Below are positions 25,440 to 33,992 of a DNA stretch of 64,000 nucleotides, piece after piece (position 1 is the first letter of the stretch; each line of letters opens with the position of its first letter). The translations under genes were made by a program, and so were the position numbers. This stretch comes from Halobacteriovoraceae bacterium (GTDB lineage Bacteria; Bdellovibrionota; Bacteriovoracia; Bacteriovoracales; Bacteriovoracaceae). The notes below the pieces were generated by a model. That model had not been told where the DNA came from. It did no database searches and saw only the letters and a list, made by a program, of their open reading frames with translations. The DNA is taken from NCBI GenBank assembly GCA_002707495.1, contig PAMZ01000021.1:124001-188000 (forward strand), given 5' to 3'.

Positions 25440-26366
25440 TTAGAACACACGATCTGTAATGAGATCGAGTAAGGTACACAATTCATTGAAAGGAGCTGAA
25501 TTTTCCCCTAGATTTAGCTCCTTTTTAATTTCAAAAGCTAATTCTTTACACCTATTGAGATAGACCTTCATTTCCGCTTTTGCAGAAACGATAGACTCCT
25601 CTAAATAATCCCTTTCCGTATTATTGAGCTCTTCAATATCATCCATTTGAAGAAACTTTTTGGAAAGATCAGGATGTTTTTTTCCCAGAAAAAGTAAGAC
25701 GAAATTTATATTATTATTTTTAAAATCTAGCCCATAAGTCTTTTGGCTGGCAGGATTAAAATCGATGATATCGTCTGACATTTGGAAGATAACTCCTAGT
25801 TTCTCTCCAAATTCTTCAAAATCTTTATAAAGCTTAAGATTTTCACTGTTTATATGTAGAGGAGCTACAAAGGCCCATCTAAAAAGTGAGCCCGTCTTCT
25901 TCTTGGCCAGGGTTTCATAGAGCTTTAAGCTGATTTTATAGGGATTAGTATTCTCGTATTGGATCCATTCCCCTTCAACCAATTCTTTTAAAGTGAAAGT
26001 CAGTTCTTGAGTAAGTTTTGGTTTATGATAGTCACTGAGCTCATGCAAGGCTCGAGCTAACATATAATCACCCAGTAAAACTGATTTTTTATTATTTATT
26101 AAATTCGGAATAGAGGGATGTCCTCTTCTCGTGTGTGAGTTATCTATCACGTCATCGTGGGTGAGAGTTGCATTATGAACCATTTCGACAATACGACCCA
26201 GTGGGATAAGGTCTTTGTGGGCAGCTTTAATCATATCCCCAGTTAAAAGAAGGAGGCGAGAGCGAATATGTTTACCTTCAGTAAGTCCTTTTAAACTAAG
26301 ACCTTTTAAATCCTCTTTTAAAATAGATTCATCAAAGAAAAAATCATCAAGTTCTAAGTCGCTCAT
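25440..26366 (-). CDS. Long-chain polyprenyl diphosphate synthase
   Basis: 308 residues. Both Asp-rich motifs for Mg-prenyl diphosphate binding are present: LTHDDVIDNSHTRRG (about residue 72) and MSDDIIDFN (about 200), with GKHIRSRLLLL before the first. It adds isoprene units to farnesyl or geranylgeranyl diphosphate. Its place directly after menG (0-bp gap), opposite the men operon, indicates that it makes the menaquinone side chain, the substrate of MenA in this window. Chain length cannot be told from the motifs alone. Confidence 0.88.
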   Translation of the reverse strand: MSDLELDDFFFDESILKEDLKGLSLKGLTEGKHIRSRLLLLTGDMIKAAHKDLIPLGRIVEMVHNATLTHDDVIDNSHTRRGHPSIPNLINNKKSVLLGDYMLARALHELSDYHKPKLTQELTFTLKELVEGEWIQYENTNPYKISLKLYETLAKKKTGSLFRWAFVAPLHINSENLKLYKDFEEFGEKLGVIFQMSDDIIDFNPASQKTYGLDFKNNNINFVLLFLGKKHPDLSKKFLQMDDIEELNNTERDYLEESIVSAKAEMKVYLNRCKELAFEIKKELNLGENSAPFNELCTLLDLITDRVF

Positions 26367-27047
26367 CTATTTTTCTTTTCTTGAGGCGATATAGAGATAA
26401 GTAATACCGCCCATGATTGGTTTATATTCTACAAAATTAAATTTTGTATTTTGTTTGATCTCTGCCACCATTTTTTCTCCTGAGGGAAATTTCATACTAC
26501 TATCAATCAAGTATTGATAAGCACCTTCTTTATTGAATACTTTACCCATGAGTGGGATAAAGTATTTCATAAGAGTGAAATAGATGGCTTTGAGGATAGG
26601 ATTTTCTGGTTGTCCGAACTCTAAGATGCATATTTTATCACGAGTCACCCGCGACATTTCGCTCAACCCTTGGGCCCTATTCTCTACATTTCTTATGCCA
26701 TAAGAGATTGCACAAACGTCGAATTCATTTTCCTGGAAGGGAAGTTTAGTCACATCTTCAACTCGCCATTGAATCTTAGGGGATTTTTCTTTTGCCAGCT
26801 CTAGCATATTTGCTGAGAAATCAATTCCCGTGACTTTGGCGTGAGGATTTACCTTGAGAAAGGACAGAGCGATATCTCCCGTACCAGTAGCACAATCAAG
26901 CATAGATTGGGGGTTAGTTTGACTCAACTCATTGATCAGTCTTTTTTTCCATAAGCGATGAATGCCAAGAGATAGTAAGTCATTTAGCAGGTCGTAAGAC
27001 CCGGCTATATTATTAAACATATTTCGAATTGGTTCAGCTTGAGGCAT
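26367..27047 (-). CDS. menG: Demethylmenaquinone methyltransferase (UbiE/MenG)
   Basis: 226 residues. The start RNMFNNIAGSYDLLNDLLSL, the SAM-binding MLDCATGTGDIALSFL (about 50-65) and ISYGIRNVENRAQGLSEMSR are UbiE/MenG signatures. It performs the last methylation of menaquinone. No ubiquinone genes are seen here and the neighbours are men genes, so the menaquinone role is favoured. It overlaps the DAHP synthase stop by one base and abuts the polyprenyl synthase gene. Confidence 0.92.
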   Translation of the reverse strand: MPQAEPIRNMFNNIAGSYDLLNDLLSLGIHRLWKKRLINELSQTNPQSMLDCATGTGDIALSFLKVNPHAKVTGIDFSANMLELAKEKSPKIQWRVEDVTKLPFQENEFDVCAISYGIRNVENRAQGLSEMSRVTRDKICILEFGQPENPILKAIYFTLMKYFIPLMGKVFNKEGAYQYLIDSSMKFPSGEKMVAEIKQNTKFNFVEYKPIMGGITYLYIASRKEK

Positions 27048-27820
27048 TAGATAACCTTCTTATCGAATAAAGGTGCCATTTCTTGCAACTCTTTTCGAAT
27101 TTGATTGAGCTCCTTTGGAGTAATTTGCTGATCTTTGTCAGAGAGAGCTTGAACCGGGTTAGGGTGACATTCAATGAGAAGTCCATCTGCTCCTGATGCC
27201 ATCGCGACGTGAGAGAGCTTTCTTACCATAGATGCAATTCCACTAGCATGAGAAGGATCTACTATAACTTTAAAATTTGTATTTTGTTTAATATAAACCA
27301 CAGAATTAATATCTAAGGTATTTCTGGTAGATGTTTCAAATGTTCGTATTCCTCTCTCACAGAGAAGAATTTTTTCTTCCCCTAAGTCAGACATATAGTC
27401 ACAAGCATTTAGCCACTCCTTAACCGTAGCTGAAAAGGCTCTTTTGAAAAGAACTGGTTTACCCATTAGGTTGAGTTCCTTCAATAAATCATAATTATAC
27501 ATATTACGAGATCCTACTTGGTAGATATCAACCACTTCATTAAGTACGCCTACTTGTCTTGGATCTGTTATTTCTGTAATAAATTTAAAATCGAATTTGT
27601 CTTTTAGCTCCTTAATGAGCGCAATCCCTTGATCGCCGAGTCCCTGGAAGGTGTCCGGATTCGTTCGCATTTTAAAAATCCCCGAACGAAGAACTTTTAA
27701 GTCATCACATTCACTAAGTACAGATTCTACTTGTTCTTTGGACTCTAATGCACAAGGTCCTGCGATCATCAAGAATTGTGATTTCGAAGCCATATATTCA
27801 TTTAAATCAAACATTTGCAT
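27047..27820 (-). CDS. DAHP synthase, type I beta (3-deoxy-7-phosphoheptulonate synthase)
   Basis: 257 residues, a core-only enzyme with no regulatory ACT or chorismate mutase domain. MIAGPCALES near residue 18, RSGIFKMRTNPDTFQGLG, QVGSRNMYN, LFKRAFSATVKEW, CERGIRTFE and IVDPSHASGI are the active-site and metal motifs of the type I beta group. It makes DAHP from PEP and erythrose 4-phosphate, feeding chorismate, the precursor used by MenF across the divergent promoter. KDO8P synthase shares the fold but the ERGIRTFE and DPSHASG motifs point to DAHP. Start at 27820 or, two codons later, 27814. Confidence 0.9.
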   Translation of the reverse strand: MQMFDLNEYMASKSQFLMIAGPCALESKEQVESVLSECDDLKVLRSGIFKMRTNPDTFQGLGDQGIALIKELKDKFDFKFITEITDPRQVGVLNEVVDIYQVGSRNMYNYDLLKELNLMGKPVLFKRAFSATVKEWLNACDYMSDLGEEKILLCERGIRTFETSTRNTLDINSVVYIKQNTNFKVIVDPSHASGIASMVRKLSHVAMASGADGLLIECHPNPVQALSDKDQQITPKELNQIRKELQEMAPLFDKKVI

Positions 27821-27880
27821 CCCATGTATACTAGCAGCATTTATTGTATATTTGAACCCTTTAAGCTATTGTGGCACGCG

Positions 27881-28921
27881 ATGTCTAAACCATATAACAC
27901 CCTCCATGAACTGGATTGGGAACAGTTTTTTGAATCAGGTTACCTGCTTGAGGACTTGGCAACTAATACCATTTGGGTTGGCTATGGGCAATCTGATTCT
28001 AGTGCCTTATCGTTTTTTCATACCAAGTTTTTCCAAAAAAAGATGATATTGAACCATCCTAAGACAGTGTTTATAGTAGATAGAGAGCTGTTTTGGATAG
28101 ATTTTGATAGATTCTGCCTAAAAAATTTTAAACTTAGTCAAAGTGTATCAATAGATAAGGAGTTTCTGACAGAGGCTAAAGAGCTTGTGGAAGTTATCAA
28201 ATCAGGTGATTTTGAAAAAATAGTCCCTGTCACTTTTAAAGGTTATGAATATGAGGGGCATCCCCTTATCACTCTTTTAAAGTTAAGGAGTTTACAGGGA
28301 AATACTTATGGGTTTTGGGGAGAGAATGGGGGAGTTTTAGGCTGCTCTCCTGAAATACTCTATCGTAGAGATAATGGTGTAGACGAATTTCTTGCCTTGG
28401 CGGGGACAGCAGAAATAAAGAATAAATTCTCGGCGAGAAATCTAATAGAAAGTGAAAAAGATCAAAAAGAACACGCTCTGGTGGTTAAGGATATAAAATC
28501 CAAACTTCAAAGTGTCGGATATAGAGAAATAGAATTGTCGAAAACAGAGACGGTAGAATTTGGTCCCTTGGTACACCTTAGAACAAAGATCAAGGCATTA
28601 TCCGGTGATGTTAGAATTTCAAATTTAATTGCAAAACTTCATCCTACAGCTGCACTTTGTGGTTATCCAGAAGAAAAAGCCATGGCCTATCTAAAAAACC
28701 TTGAACATTACCAATTGCATGGTGAGGATAGATTATTTGGAGGTATTTTTGGTATAGAGTACGAGGACTTTTCTTTGGCCGTTGTCATGATTAGAAATTT
28801 GCAGTGGCAAGGTAAAAAACTTTGGATTCAATCAGGGTGCGGCATCGTCGAGGCGAGTGATCCTGAACTGGAGCTAAACGAAGTACGCTCTAAGAGAAAG
28901 ACAATAGAGGATCTTATCTGA
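27881..28921 (+). CDS. menF: Isochorismate synthase
   Basis: 346 residues from the ATG at 27881; an in-frame start at 27815 would overlap the divergent DAHP synthase. The C-terminal chorismate-binding domain is clear: GDFEKIVPVTF, LGCSPEILYR, ALAGTAEIKN, SEKDQKEHALVVKDI, LHPTAALCGYP and GEDRLFGGIFGIE. The first 100 residues are a reduced N-terminal domain. It converts chorismate to isochorismate for menaquinone; salicylate or anthranilate synthases share the domain, but menD follows with a one-base TGATG overlap. First gene of the plus-strand men operon, about 60 bp from the divergent DAHP synthase start. Confidence 0.9.
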   Translation: MSKPYNTLHELDWEQFFESGYLLEDLATNTIWVGYGQSDSSALSFFHTKFFQKKMILNHPKTVFIVDRELFWIDFDRFCLKNFKLSQSVSIDKEFLTEAKELVEVIKSGDFEKIVPVTFKGYEYEGHPLITLLKLRSLQGNTYGFWGENGGVLGCSPEILYRRDNGVDEFLALAGTAEIKNKFSARNLIESEKDQKEHALVVKDIKSKLQSVGYREIELSKTETVEFGPLVHLRTKIKALSGDVRISNLIAKLHPTAALCGYPEEKAMAYLKNLEHYQLHGEDRLFGGIFGIEYEDFSLAVVMIRNLQWQGKKLWIQSGCGIVEASDPELELNEVRSKRKTIEDLI

Positions 28922-30243
28922 TGAAAGAGTTTTTAAAAAGTCTTGGAGTTAAAAAGATTTTTTTTGGAGCCGGCAATCGAAATGCACCTTTACTCAAAGA
29001 TTTAGAAGAATTCGAACTTGTATTTGGACTTGATGAAAGATCACTGGCTTTTGAAGCATTAGGTTTAGCCAAAATATCTCAGGTCCCCGTTGTTGTTTGC
29101 ACCACCTCTGGAACGGCTGTTGCCGAATGTTTTCCTGCCATAATAGAAGCCTATTATAGCAATATTCCACTCATAATTCTTTCTGCCGATAGACCTTTAG
29201 CGTTAAGAGGAACTCGATCACCTCAGACAATTGAGCAAGATAAAATTTTTGGAAAATTTGTAAGAACTTTTTGGGAGGGAGAACCTCATGAACTAGATGC
29301 AAAACTCCAAGTTTCTTACCCTCTACACCTTAATTTGTTTGTCGATCAGGAGGGGGTAGGTCAAAAAAAACAATCAAGGCCAGACCAACAGATATTATCT
29401 GATGCCAGTAAACATGGTGTTGCCATTTTTACTGAGGGATCTGGTGGTTATTCTGAAGAATTTGAGAAAATCACAAGACTTGGCTTATCTAGCTATAATG
29501 AAATACATAGCGGATTAAATAAACAAGGTAGTATTTTATTTGAAAAAGATCTTTTAAAGGCATTCTCGAAGGGACAAGTAGATTATCTCATAAAATTTGG
29601 AAAAACTCCCGTAACTAAATTATGGAGACTTCTCAATTCAAAATATCAAAATATTGCCGTTTTTAGTTATCAATCAGATTATACAGGCTGTTTCGGAGGG
29701 GAGAGGTTAGATAATTTAGATCGATTTTCTCAACAAACGAGACCTCATATAATCAATTCTGATTTAAGTCCTTTTTTAGAAGAATTCCCAAATTCAGAGA
29801 TGAGTCTTATATATAATTTTATTAATAAGACAGAAAATGATGCCATTATTTTTCTAGGCAATAGTATGCCTATTAGATATGCAGATTTTTGTAAAAACTT
29901 AGACAGAAAATATATTGCTTCACGAGGTGCTAACGGAATCGATGGTCAGGTATCGACTGCTGCTGGAATTGCACGGGGATCAGAAAATAAGGTATATGCA
30001 ATCTTAGGTGATCTTACTTATATATATGACTTCACTCGGCAGTTTTGGGGCCTTCCCTCAAATCTAGAAATAGTGGTTATTAATAATTTTGGGGGTAGAA
30101 TATTTGAAAGAGTTGAATCAGACGAAAGGATAATTTTAGAACATGCTCATAAGTTTGATGAGCTTTGGGATTTAAGACTTCATACTCTTAAGCCGGACAG
30201 AGATGAAACTAATCTATTCTGGAAGAGATGGATCAATGAGTAA
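28921..30243 (+). CDS. menD: SEPHCHC synthase MenD, short form
   Basis: 440 residues, about 110 shorter than typical MenD. The N-terminal pyrimidine-binding domain has LDERSLAFEALGLAK with the conserved Glu, CTTSGTAVAECFPAIIEA and LSADRPLALRGTRSPQTIEQ; the C-terminal ThDP/Mg site appears as ILGDLTYIYD and VVINNFGGRIFE. The shortening falls in the middle domain and linkers. It joins 2-oxoglutarate to isochorismate with thiamine diphosphate. It starts on the last base of the menF stop and its own end overlaps menH by 8 bp. Confidence 0.9.
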   Translation: MKEFLKSLGVKKIFFGAGNRNAPLLKDLEEFELVFGLDERSLAFEALGLAKISQVPVVVCTTSGTAVAECFPAIIEAYYSNIPLIILSADRPLALRGTRSPQTIEQDKIFGKFVRTFWEGEPHELDAKLQVSYPLHLNLFVDQEGVGQKKQSRPDQQILSDASKHGVAIFTEGSGGYSEEFEKITRLGLSSYNEIHSGLNKQGSILFEKDLLKAFSKGQVDYLIKFGKTPVTKLWRLLNSKYQNIAVFSYQSDYTGCFGGERLDNLDRFSQQTRPHIINSDLSPFLEEFPNSEMSLIYNFINKTENDAIIFLGNSMPIRYADFCKNLDRKYIASRGANGIDGQVSTAAGIARGSENKVYAILGDLTYIYDFTRQFWGLPSNLEIVVINNFGGRIFERVESDERIILEHAHKFDELWDLRLHTLKPDRDETNLFWKRWINE

Positions 30244-30892
30244 AAAGAGATTATTGGCCCTACACGGTTTTTTGGGTTCCCCTCATGATTTCAACTATCT
30301 TCGCCAGGATTTTGAATTGATGGCACCTGATCTTAGAGCTCTCGTCTCAGAGAGCATAGAGGAGGTGGGCATTAGACTATTAGGAGAGGAAAAGATTCCT
30401 ATCATCGGGTATTCATTTGGTGCAAGGCTTGCAGCTAGGCTTAAACTTCTTTTTCCAGATAGGGTAGGGCCGTGTTTTTTGTTTTCAGGTCATATGGGAC
30501 TTCAATACCCTCAAGAGAGGTTGGATCGTGAAAGTTTTGAAAGAAAAATAATAGAAAAGCTTCAGACTTTATCAAAACAAGAATTTGAGGAGTTTTGGAA
30601 CCGTCTAGAGCTTTTTAAAGCAGATGAGCCGATCAAGATCAACTCCAACCCTATAGAGTGGGTAGATTTTTTTAAAAACTACGGATTATCTCAGCAACCA
30701 TATTTAATCGATGATTTGAAAGAATATTGTGAAGAAATAATTTTTGGATATGGAACATATGATAGTAAATATAAAGATTATGCAAATAAAGAGCTTTCGG
30801 ACTTTAAAGTTCATTGGTTTTCATGTGGACATAGAGTGCTCTTTCAGGAGTTTGAGATAAAAAAACTTCTCTCTGATCAGTTAAAAGGATAA
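30236..30892 (+). CDS. menH: Alpha/beta hydrolase, probable SHCHC synthase MenH
   Basis: 218 residues from the ATG at 30236, inside the last codons of menD; this start gives MSKKRLLALHGFLGSPHDF with the oxyanion-hole HGF. The nucleophile Ser is in IGYSFGARLA, an acid in GYGTYDSKYKDY and the His in FSCGHRVLFQE, so the triad is complete. MenH removes pyruvate from SEPHCHC; the place between menD and menA supports this. A general carboxylesterase would have similar motifs. Confidence 0.83.
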   Translation: MSKKRLLALHGFLGSPHDFNYLRQDFELMAPDLRALVSESIEEVGIRLLGEEKIPIIGYSFGARLAARLKLLFPDRVGPCFLFSGHMGLQYPQERLDRESFERKIIEKLQTLSKQEFEEFWNRLELFKADEPIKINSNPIEWVDFFKNYGLSQQPYLIDDLKEYCEEIIFGYGTYDSKYKDYANKELSDFKVHWFSCGHRVLFQEFEIKKLLSDQLKG

Positions 30893-30895
30893 TTT

Positions 30896-31774
30896 GTGAA
30901 CTTAAAAATATTATTTTTAGGAGTTAGGCCTAAGACTCTTGGAGCAGCGATTGTACCACCTGTTGTTGCTTTAAGTTATGCGAGAAGTCAGGGTATCCAG
31001 TTTAATTGGATTATTATAAATTGTTTGATGCTTGCCCTATTTCTTCAAGTTGCGACTAATTTTTATAATGATGCCATAGATAAATTAAAAGGCGCTGACG
31101 AGAAAAGAGTTGGACCACAGAGGCTAGGAGCTCAGTTCAATATAGACCCAAAAAAAATTATGCTAATAGGTCATATCTTTATGGCCCTAGCTTTTATATT
31201 TGCAGTTCCAATCTTTATTAAAGGGGGACCTATTTTTATCATCCTCGGGCTTATAAGCGCTTTTCTGGCATACGGTTATACAGGAGGGCCATTTCCACTG
31301 GCCTACCTAGGTCTGGGTGAGGTTTTTGTTTTTATTTTCTTTGGTTGGGTTGCAACGCTGGGTAGCTTTTATTTAATGGCTGGTAATTTGGATATCTATA
31401 TTTGGTTCATAGCTTCGATGGTTGGCTTTTTAAGTATGACTTTAATTGGGATAAACAATTTTAGAGATAGGGAAGGTGATGCAGATGTAGGTAAACGCAC
31501 TCTTGCCACAAGACTATCTTCTAAGTCTTATTTAGCTCTCTTAGATTGTTTTTTATTTCTGCCTTTTATTTTGACTTTATATTTAGTTATTAGTCTCAAA
31601 GAAAGTTATTTAATCCTTCTTTTGATTGCAGGGCTAACTCATAGAATAAGATTTATTCTTAGGAATTATCAAAAGCCCATGGAGCTCAATGATGCGTTGG
31701 CACTGGCAGGTAAACAGCTTGTCTTATTTGCTTTTTTATTTTGGCTTGGGAGTTTATGGCAGTCCAATATCTAA
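30896..31774 (+). CDS. menA: 1,4-Dihydroxy-2-naphthoate polyprenyltransferase
   Basis: 292 residues, mostly eight or nine membrane helices. The first Asp-rich motif is in NFYNDAIDKLKGADEKR (about 60) and the second in INNFRDREGDADVGKRTLA (about 182), the signature of UbiA-family MenA. It attaches the polyprenyl chain made by the synthase at 25440 to dihydroxynaphthoate at the inner membrane. GTG start with AAAAGGAT about 6 bases upstream. It overlaps menC by 19 bp. Confidence 0.92.
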   Translation: MNLKILFLGVRPKTLGAAIVPPVVALSYARSQGIQFNWIIINCLMLALFLQVATNFYNDAIDKLKGADEKRVGPQRLGAQFNIDPKKIMLIGHIFMALAFIFAVPIFIKGGPIFIILGLISAFLAYGYTGGPFPLAYLGLGEVFVFIFFGWVATLGSFYLMAGNLDIYIWFIASMVGFLSMTLIGINNFRDREGDADVGKRTLATRLSSKSYLALLDCFLFLPFILTLYLVISLKESYLILLLIAGLTHRIRFILRNYQKPMELNDALALAGKQLVLFAFLFWLGSLWQSNI

Positions 31775-32571
31775 AATACAAACTTAAATATAGGCCTTCT
31801 GCAAATAGACTTTCACTAAAAGAGAAGTATGGTGTGCTCGTTAAAAACCACCTAGGTCGAATTACCGACTATATGCCTTGGGAAGAATTTGGAGACATGT
31901 CTGTAGATTCTTTACTAAATGAAATAAGCGAAGATCGGATACCTGAATTCATTTTGAATGGTTGGAATACAGTTTGGGAAGAAAATAATAATCGAGGATT
32001 TCTTAATCATGGGTTTAATGAAAATTCAATGCAACCCTATGTTAAATTAAAATACTTAGGAGATCTAGATAGGCTTAAAGTTCAAATCGAAAGACAAGAA
32101 GGGAAGGTAAGATTAGATTTTAATTCTGGATTAAGCCAAAAGGTTTTTGAACACTGGATTGATGGTTTAACTTTGAACATAAAGAAGAAGATTGATTTTA
32201 TTGAAGATCCCTACCCAGATTGTAAGGACAATTACTATCAAAATGTAGCAATAGCCTTTGATTTTTTGCCTGCACCAGAGGGTTGTCAGATAAAGATTTT
32301 CAAACCTTTGAGAGAAGTTTTTGTCCCAGCTAAACGTGTTATTGTAACTCATACTATGGGACATCCTATAGGTTTGCTTATTACCCATTCTATTTGGTCT
32401 AGTCTTTTTAATATTAACGAAAAAGAAATTCATGGCATGTTAATGCCTCAGATAGTAGAGAATTATGATTTTCCCTTTAAGCCTCAAGGTAATTTTTTTA
32501 TTAGAGATCAAGAGGTGGTAGATAGGTTGATTAAGGAAATGGAGAAATCTGAGTGGAAAGATTTGAGATAG
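31756..32571 (+). CDS. menC: o-Succinylbenzoate synthase, short divergent form
   Basis: 271 residues from the ATG at 31756 (GGGAG upstream), shorter than the usual 320. Active-site residues of the enolase-superfamily MenC can be placed: the KxK pair in YVKLKYLGD, the metal Asp in RLDFNSGLS, Glu in DFIEDPYPD, a further Asp in AIAFDFLP and the catalytic Lys in IKIFKPLRE. It dehydrates SHCHC to o-succinylbenzoate. Similarity to standard MenC is low and the identification rests on these residues plus position between menA and menE. Confidence 0.82.
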   Translation: MAVQYLKYKLKYRPSANRLSLKEKYGVLVKNHLGRITDYMPWEEFGDMSVDSLLNEISEDRIPEFILNGWNTVWEENNNRGFLNHGFNENSMQPYVKLKYLGDLDRLKVQIERQEGKVRLDFNSGLSQKVFEHWIDGLTLNIKKKIDFIEDPYPDCKDNYYQNVAIAFDFLPAPEGCQIKIFKPLREVFVPAKRVIVTHTMGHPIGLLITHSIWSSLFNINEKEIHGMLMPQIVENYDFPFKPQGNFFIRDQEVVDRLIKEMEKSEWKDLR

Positions 32572-33614
32572 ATTCTTTTGGATCAAACGATAATATTTAT
32601 TTGATTCCCCCCTACATAGAGAATAAAGAAAACATTTTAAAAGGATGGAAGGAACAAGATCTCTCAGGACATGTTTTTATATGTTCTTCAGGAACAACTT
32701 CACAAGGTGAAATAAAAACTTATGCTTTGTCTAAAAGGGCATTGCTTGCCAACGCTAGCAGTGTAAATCAATTCTTAAATATTGGTTCTAAAAAGAGGTG
32801 GCTGGCTTCACTTCCTTTTTACCATGTAGGCGGACTTTCTATCTTTGCAAGGTCATACCTTTTGAATAGCGAGCCCGTCGTTTTGAAAGAAAAATGGAAA
32901 GATGAAGACTGTCAAATTGATGTAAACTATCTTTCCGTTGTCCCGACTCAGCTTTATCGGATCGTAAAAAAGTCGTTACGTCCTCCAAGCTCTCACGAAG
33001 GCATTTTTGTTGGGGGGGATTTTTTAGCAACCGAACTAAGAAATCAAGCGATTGATCTTGGCTGGAAAGTGATAGCGACATACGGGATGACAGAAGTATG
33101 CTCTCAGCTAGCTTCTAGCTTTGTTGATAAAAGTTTCGATGGATTTCTGGATATACTACCTATTCATACTGTGTCAGGGGGGCAAGTCCAAAGTAAAAGT
33201 ATGTTTACTAGTTGCATGATATTTAATTCAGAAGGAGTTAGAATTGAAAAGGCCTCAAGACGATTTATTCTTCCGGATAAAATCGAGTTAAGTGAGGATG
33301 GGTTAAGGCTTAAACCTCTCGGGCGCAATGATGGTTTTTTTAAATACAAAGGAAGGCTCTTTAGTAAGTTTCAAATACTAGATCAGATTCAATCTTTTTT
33401 GATTCAGGAAAATGCCTTAGAAGACGCTCAAGTTCTCTTAGAGCGAGACCCAGAGTTGGGTGAGAGACCAATTTTATATGTCTCTAAAGATAATCTTAAG
33501 AAGACGATGGAGGACCATGTTGCAGGGTCTAAGGTATTGAAATTACTAGACCTGGAGGTAAGGAAAGTGGACAACGTCACATCTCACTCTATAGGTAAAA
33601 TAAAGAACTTCTGA
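32553..33614 (+). CDS. menE: o-Succinylbenzoate-CoA ligase, short form
   Basis: 353 residues, about 100 fewer than standard MenE. The AMP-binding loop ICSSGTTSQGEIK (about residues 44-56), SLPFYHVGGLSIF, and ATYGMTEVCSQLA mark an adenylate-forming ligase; the catalytic A10 lysine is in SHSIGKIKNF at the very end. It activates o-succinylbenzoate with CoA. GTG start with GGAG 8 bases upstream, 19-bp overlap with menC. The next step, MenB, and the thioesterase are not in this window. Confidence 0.87.
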   Translation: MERFEIDSFGSNDNIYLIPPYIENKENILKGWKEQDLSGHVFICSSGTTSQGEIKTYALSKRALLANASSVNQFLNIGSKKRWLASLPFYHVGGLSIFARSYLLNSEPVVLKEKWKDEDCQIDVNYLSVVPTQLYRIVKKSLRPPSSHEGIFVGGDFLATELRNQAIDLGWKVIATYGMTEVCSQLASSFVDKSFDGFLDILPIHTVSGGQVQSKSMFTSCMIFNSEGVRIEKASRRFILPDKIELSEDGLRLKPLGRNDGFFKYKGRLFSKFQILDQIQSFLIQENALEDAQVLLERDPELGERPILYVSKDNLKKTMEDHVAGSKVLKLLDLEVRKVDNVTSHSIGKIKNF

Positions 33615-33626
33615 TACACTTTTGGC

Positions 33627-33992
33627 ATGAAATTAATTTTAGTTGTAGATGATGAAGTTGATATCCTTGAAACTATCATTGATACTTTAGACTTTGAATT
33701 CGAGAAAAAGATAATGGTTGATAAAGCCATGAATGGTGTAGAAGCTTTAGCGATGTTTCGACAAAAAAAATATGATCTCGTCATTACAGATTTAAATATG
33801 CCTGAGATGAACGGAATTGATTTCTCAATAAATGTAAAAGAACTTAACGATAAGATGCCTATTATAGTGTTCACAGGGCACGGTGATGTTGAAGAGCTGA
33901 CTCGATTAAATCATGTGGGAGTTCAAGCGATGATAAAAAAGCCTGATGTTGAAAAATTAGTAGAAACTGTAAACGGCTATATTCACACATAA
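33627..33992 (+). CDS. Single-domain response regulator (CheY-like)
   Basis: 121 residues, a receiver domain and nothing else. Acidic pocket VVDDEVD, phospho-acceptor Asp in LVITDLNMPEMNG (about 52), switch Thr in VFTGHGD and Lys in IKKPD are all present. It begins 12 bp after menE, with no clear ribosome binding site, and ends in a 10-bp convergent overlap with a PilZ gene. No kinase is adjacent. It may relay signals to motility or a phosphorelay; partner unknown. Confidence 0.88.
   Translation: MKLILVVDDEVDILETIIDTLDFEFEKKIMVDKAMNGVEALAMFRQKKYDLVITDLNMPEMNGIDFSINVKELNDKMPIIVFTGHGDVEELTRLNHVGVQAMIKKPDVEKLVETVNGYIHT

Noticed and set aside
25449-25466. Hairpin CGATCT-GTAATG-AGATCG at the convergent ends of the lipoprotein and polyprenyl synthase genes
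   Set aside because: Only six pairs, inside coding sequence, with no T run.
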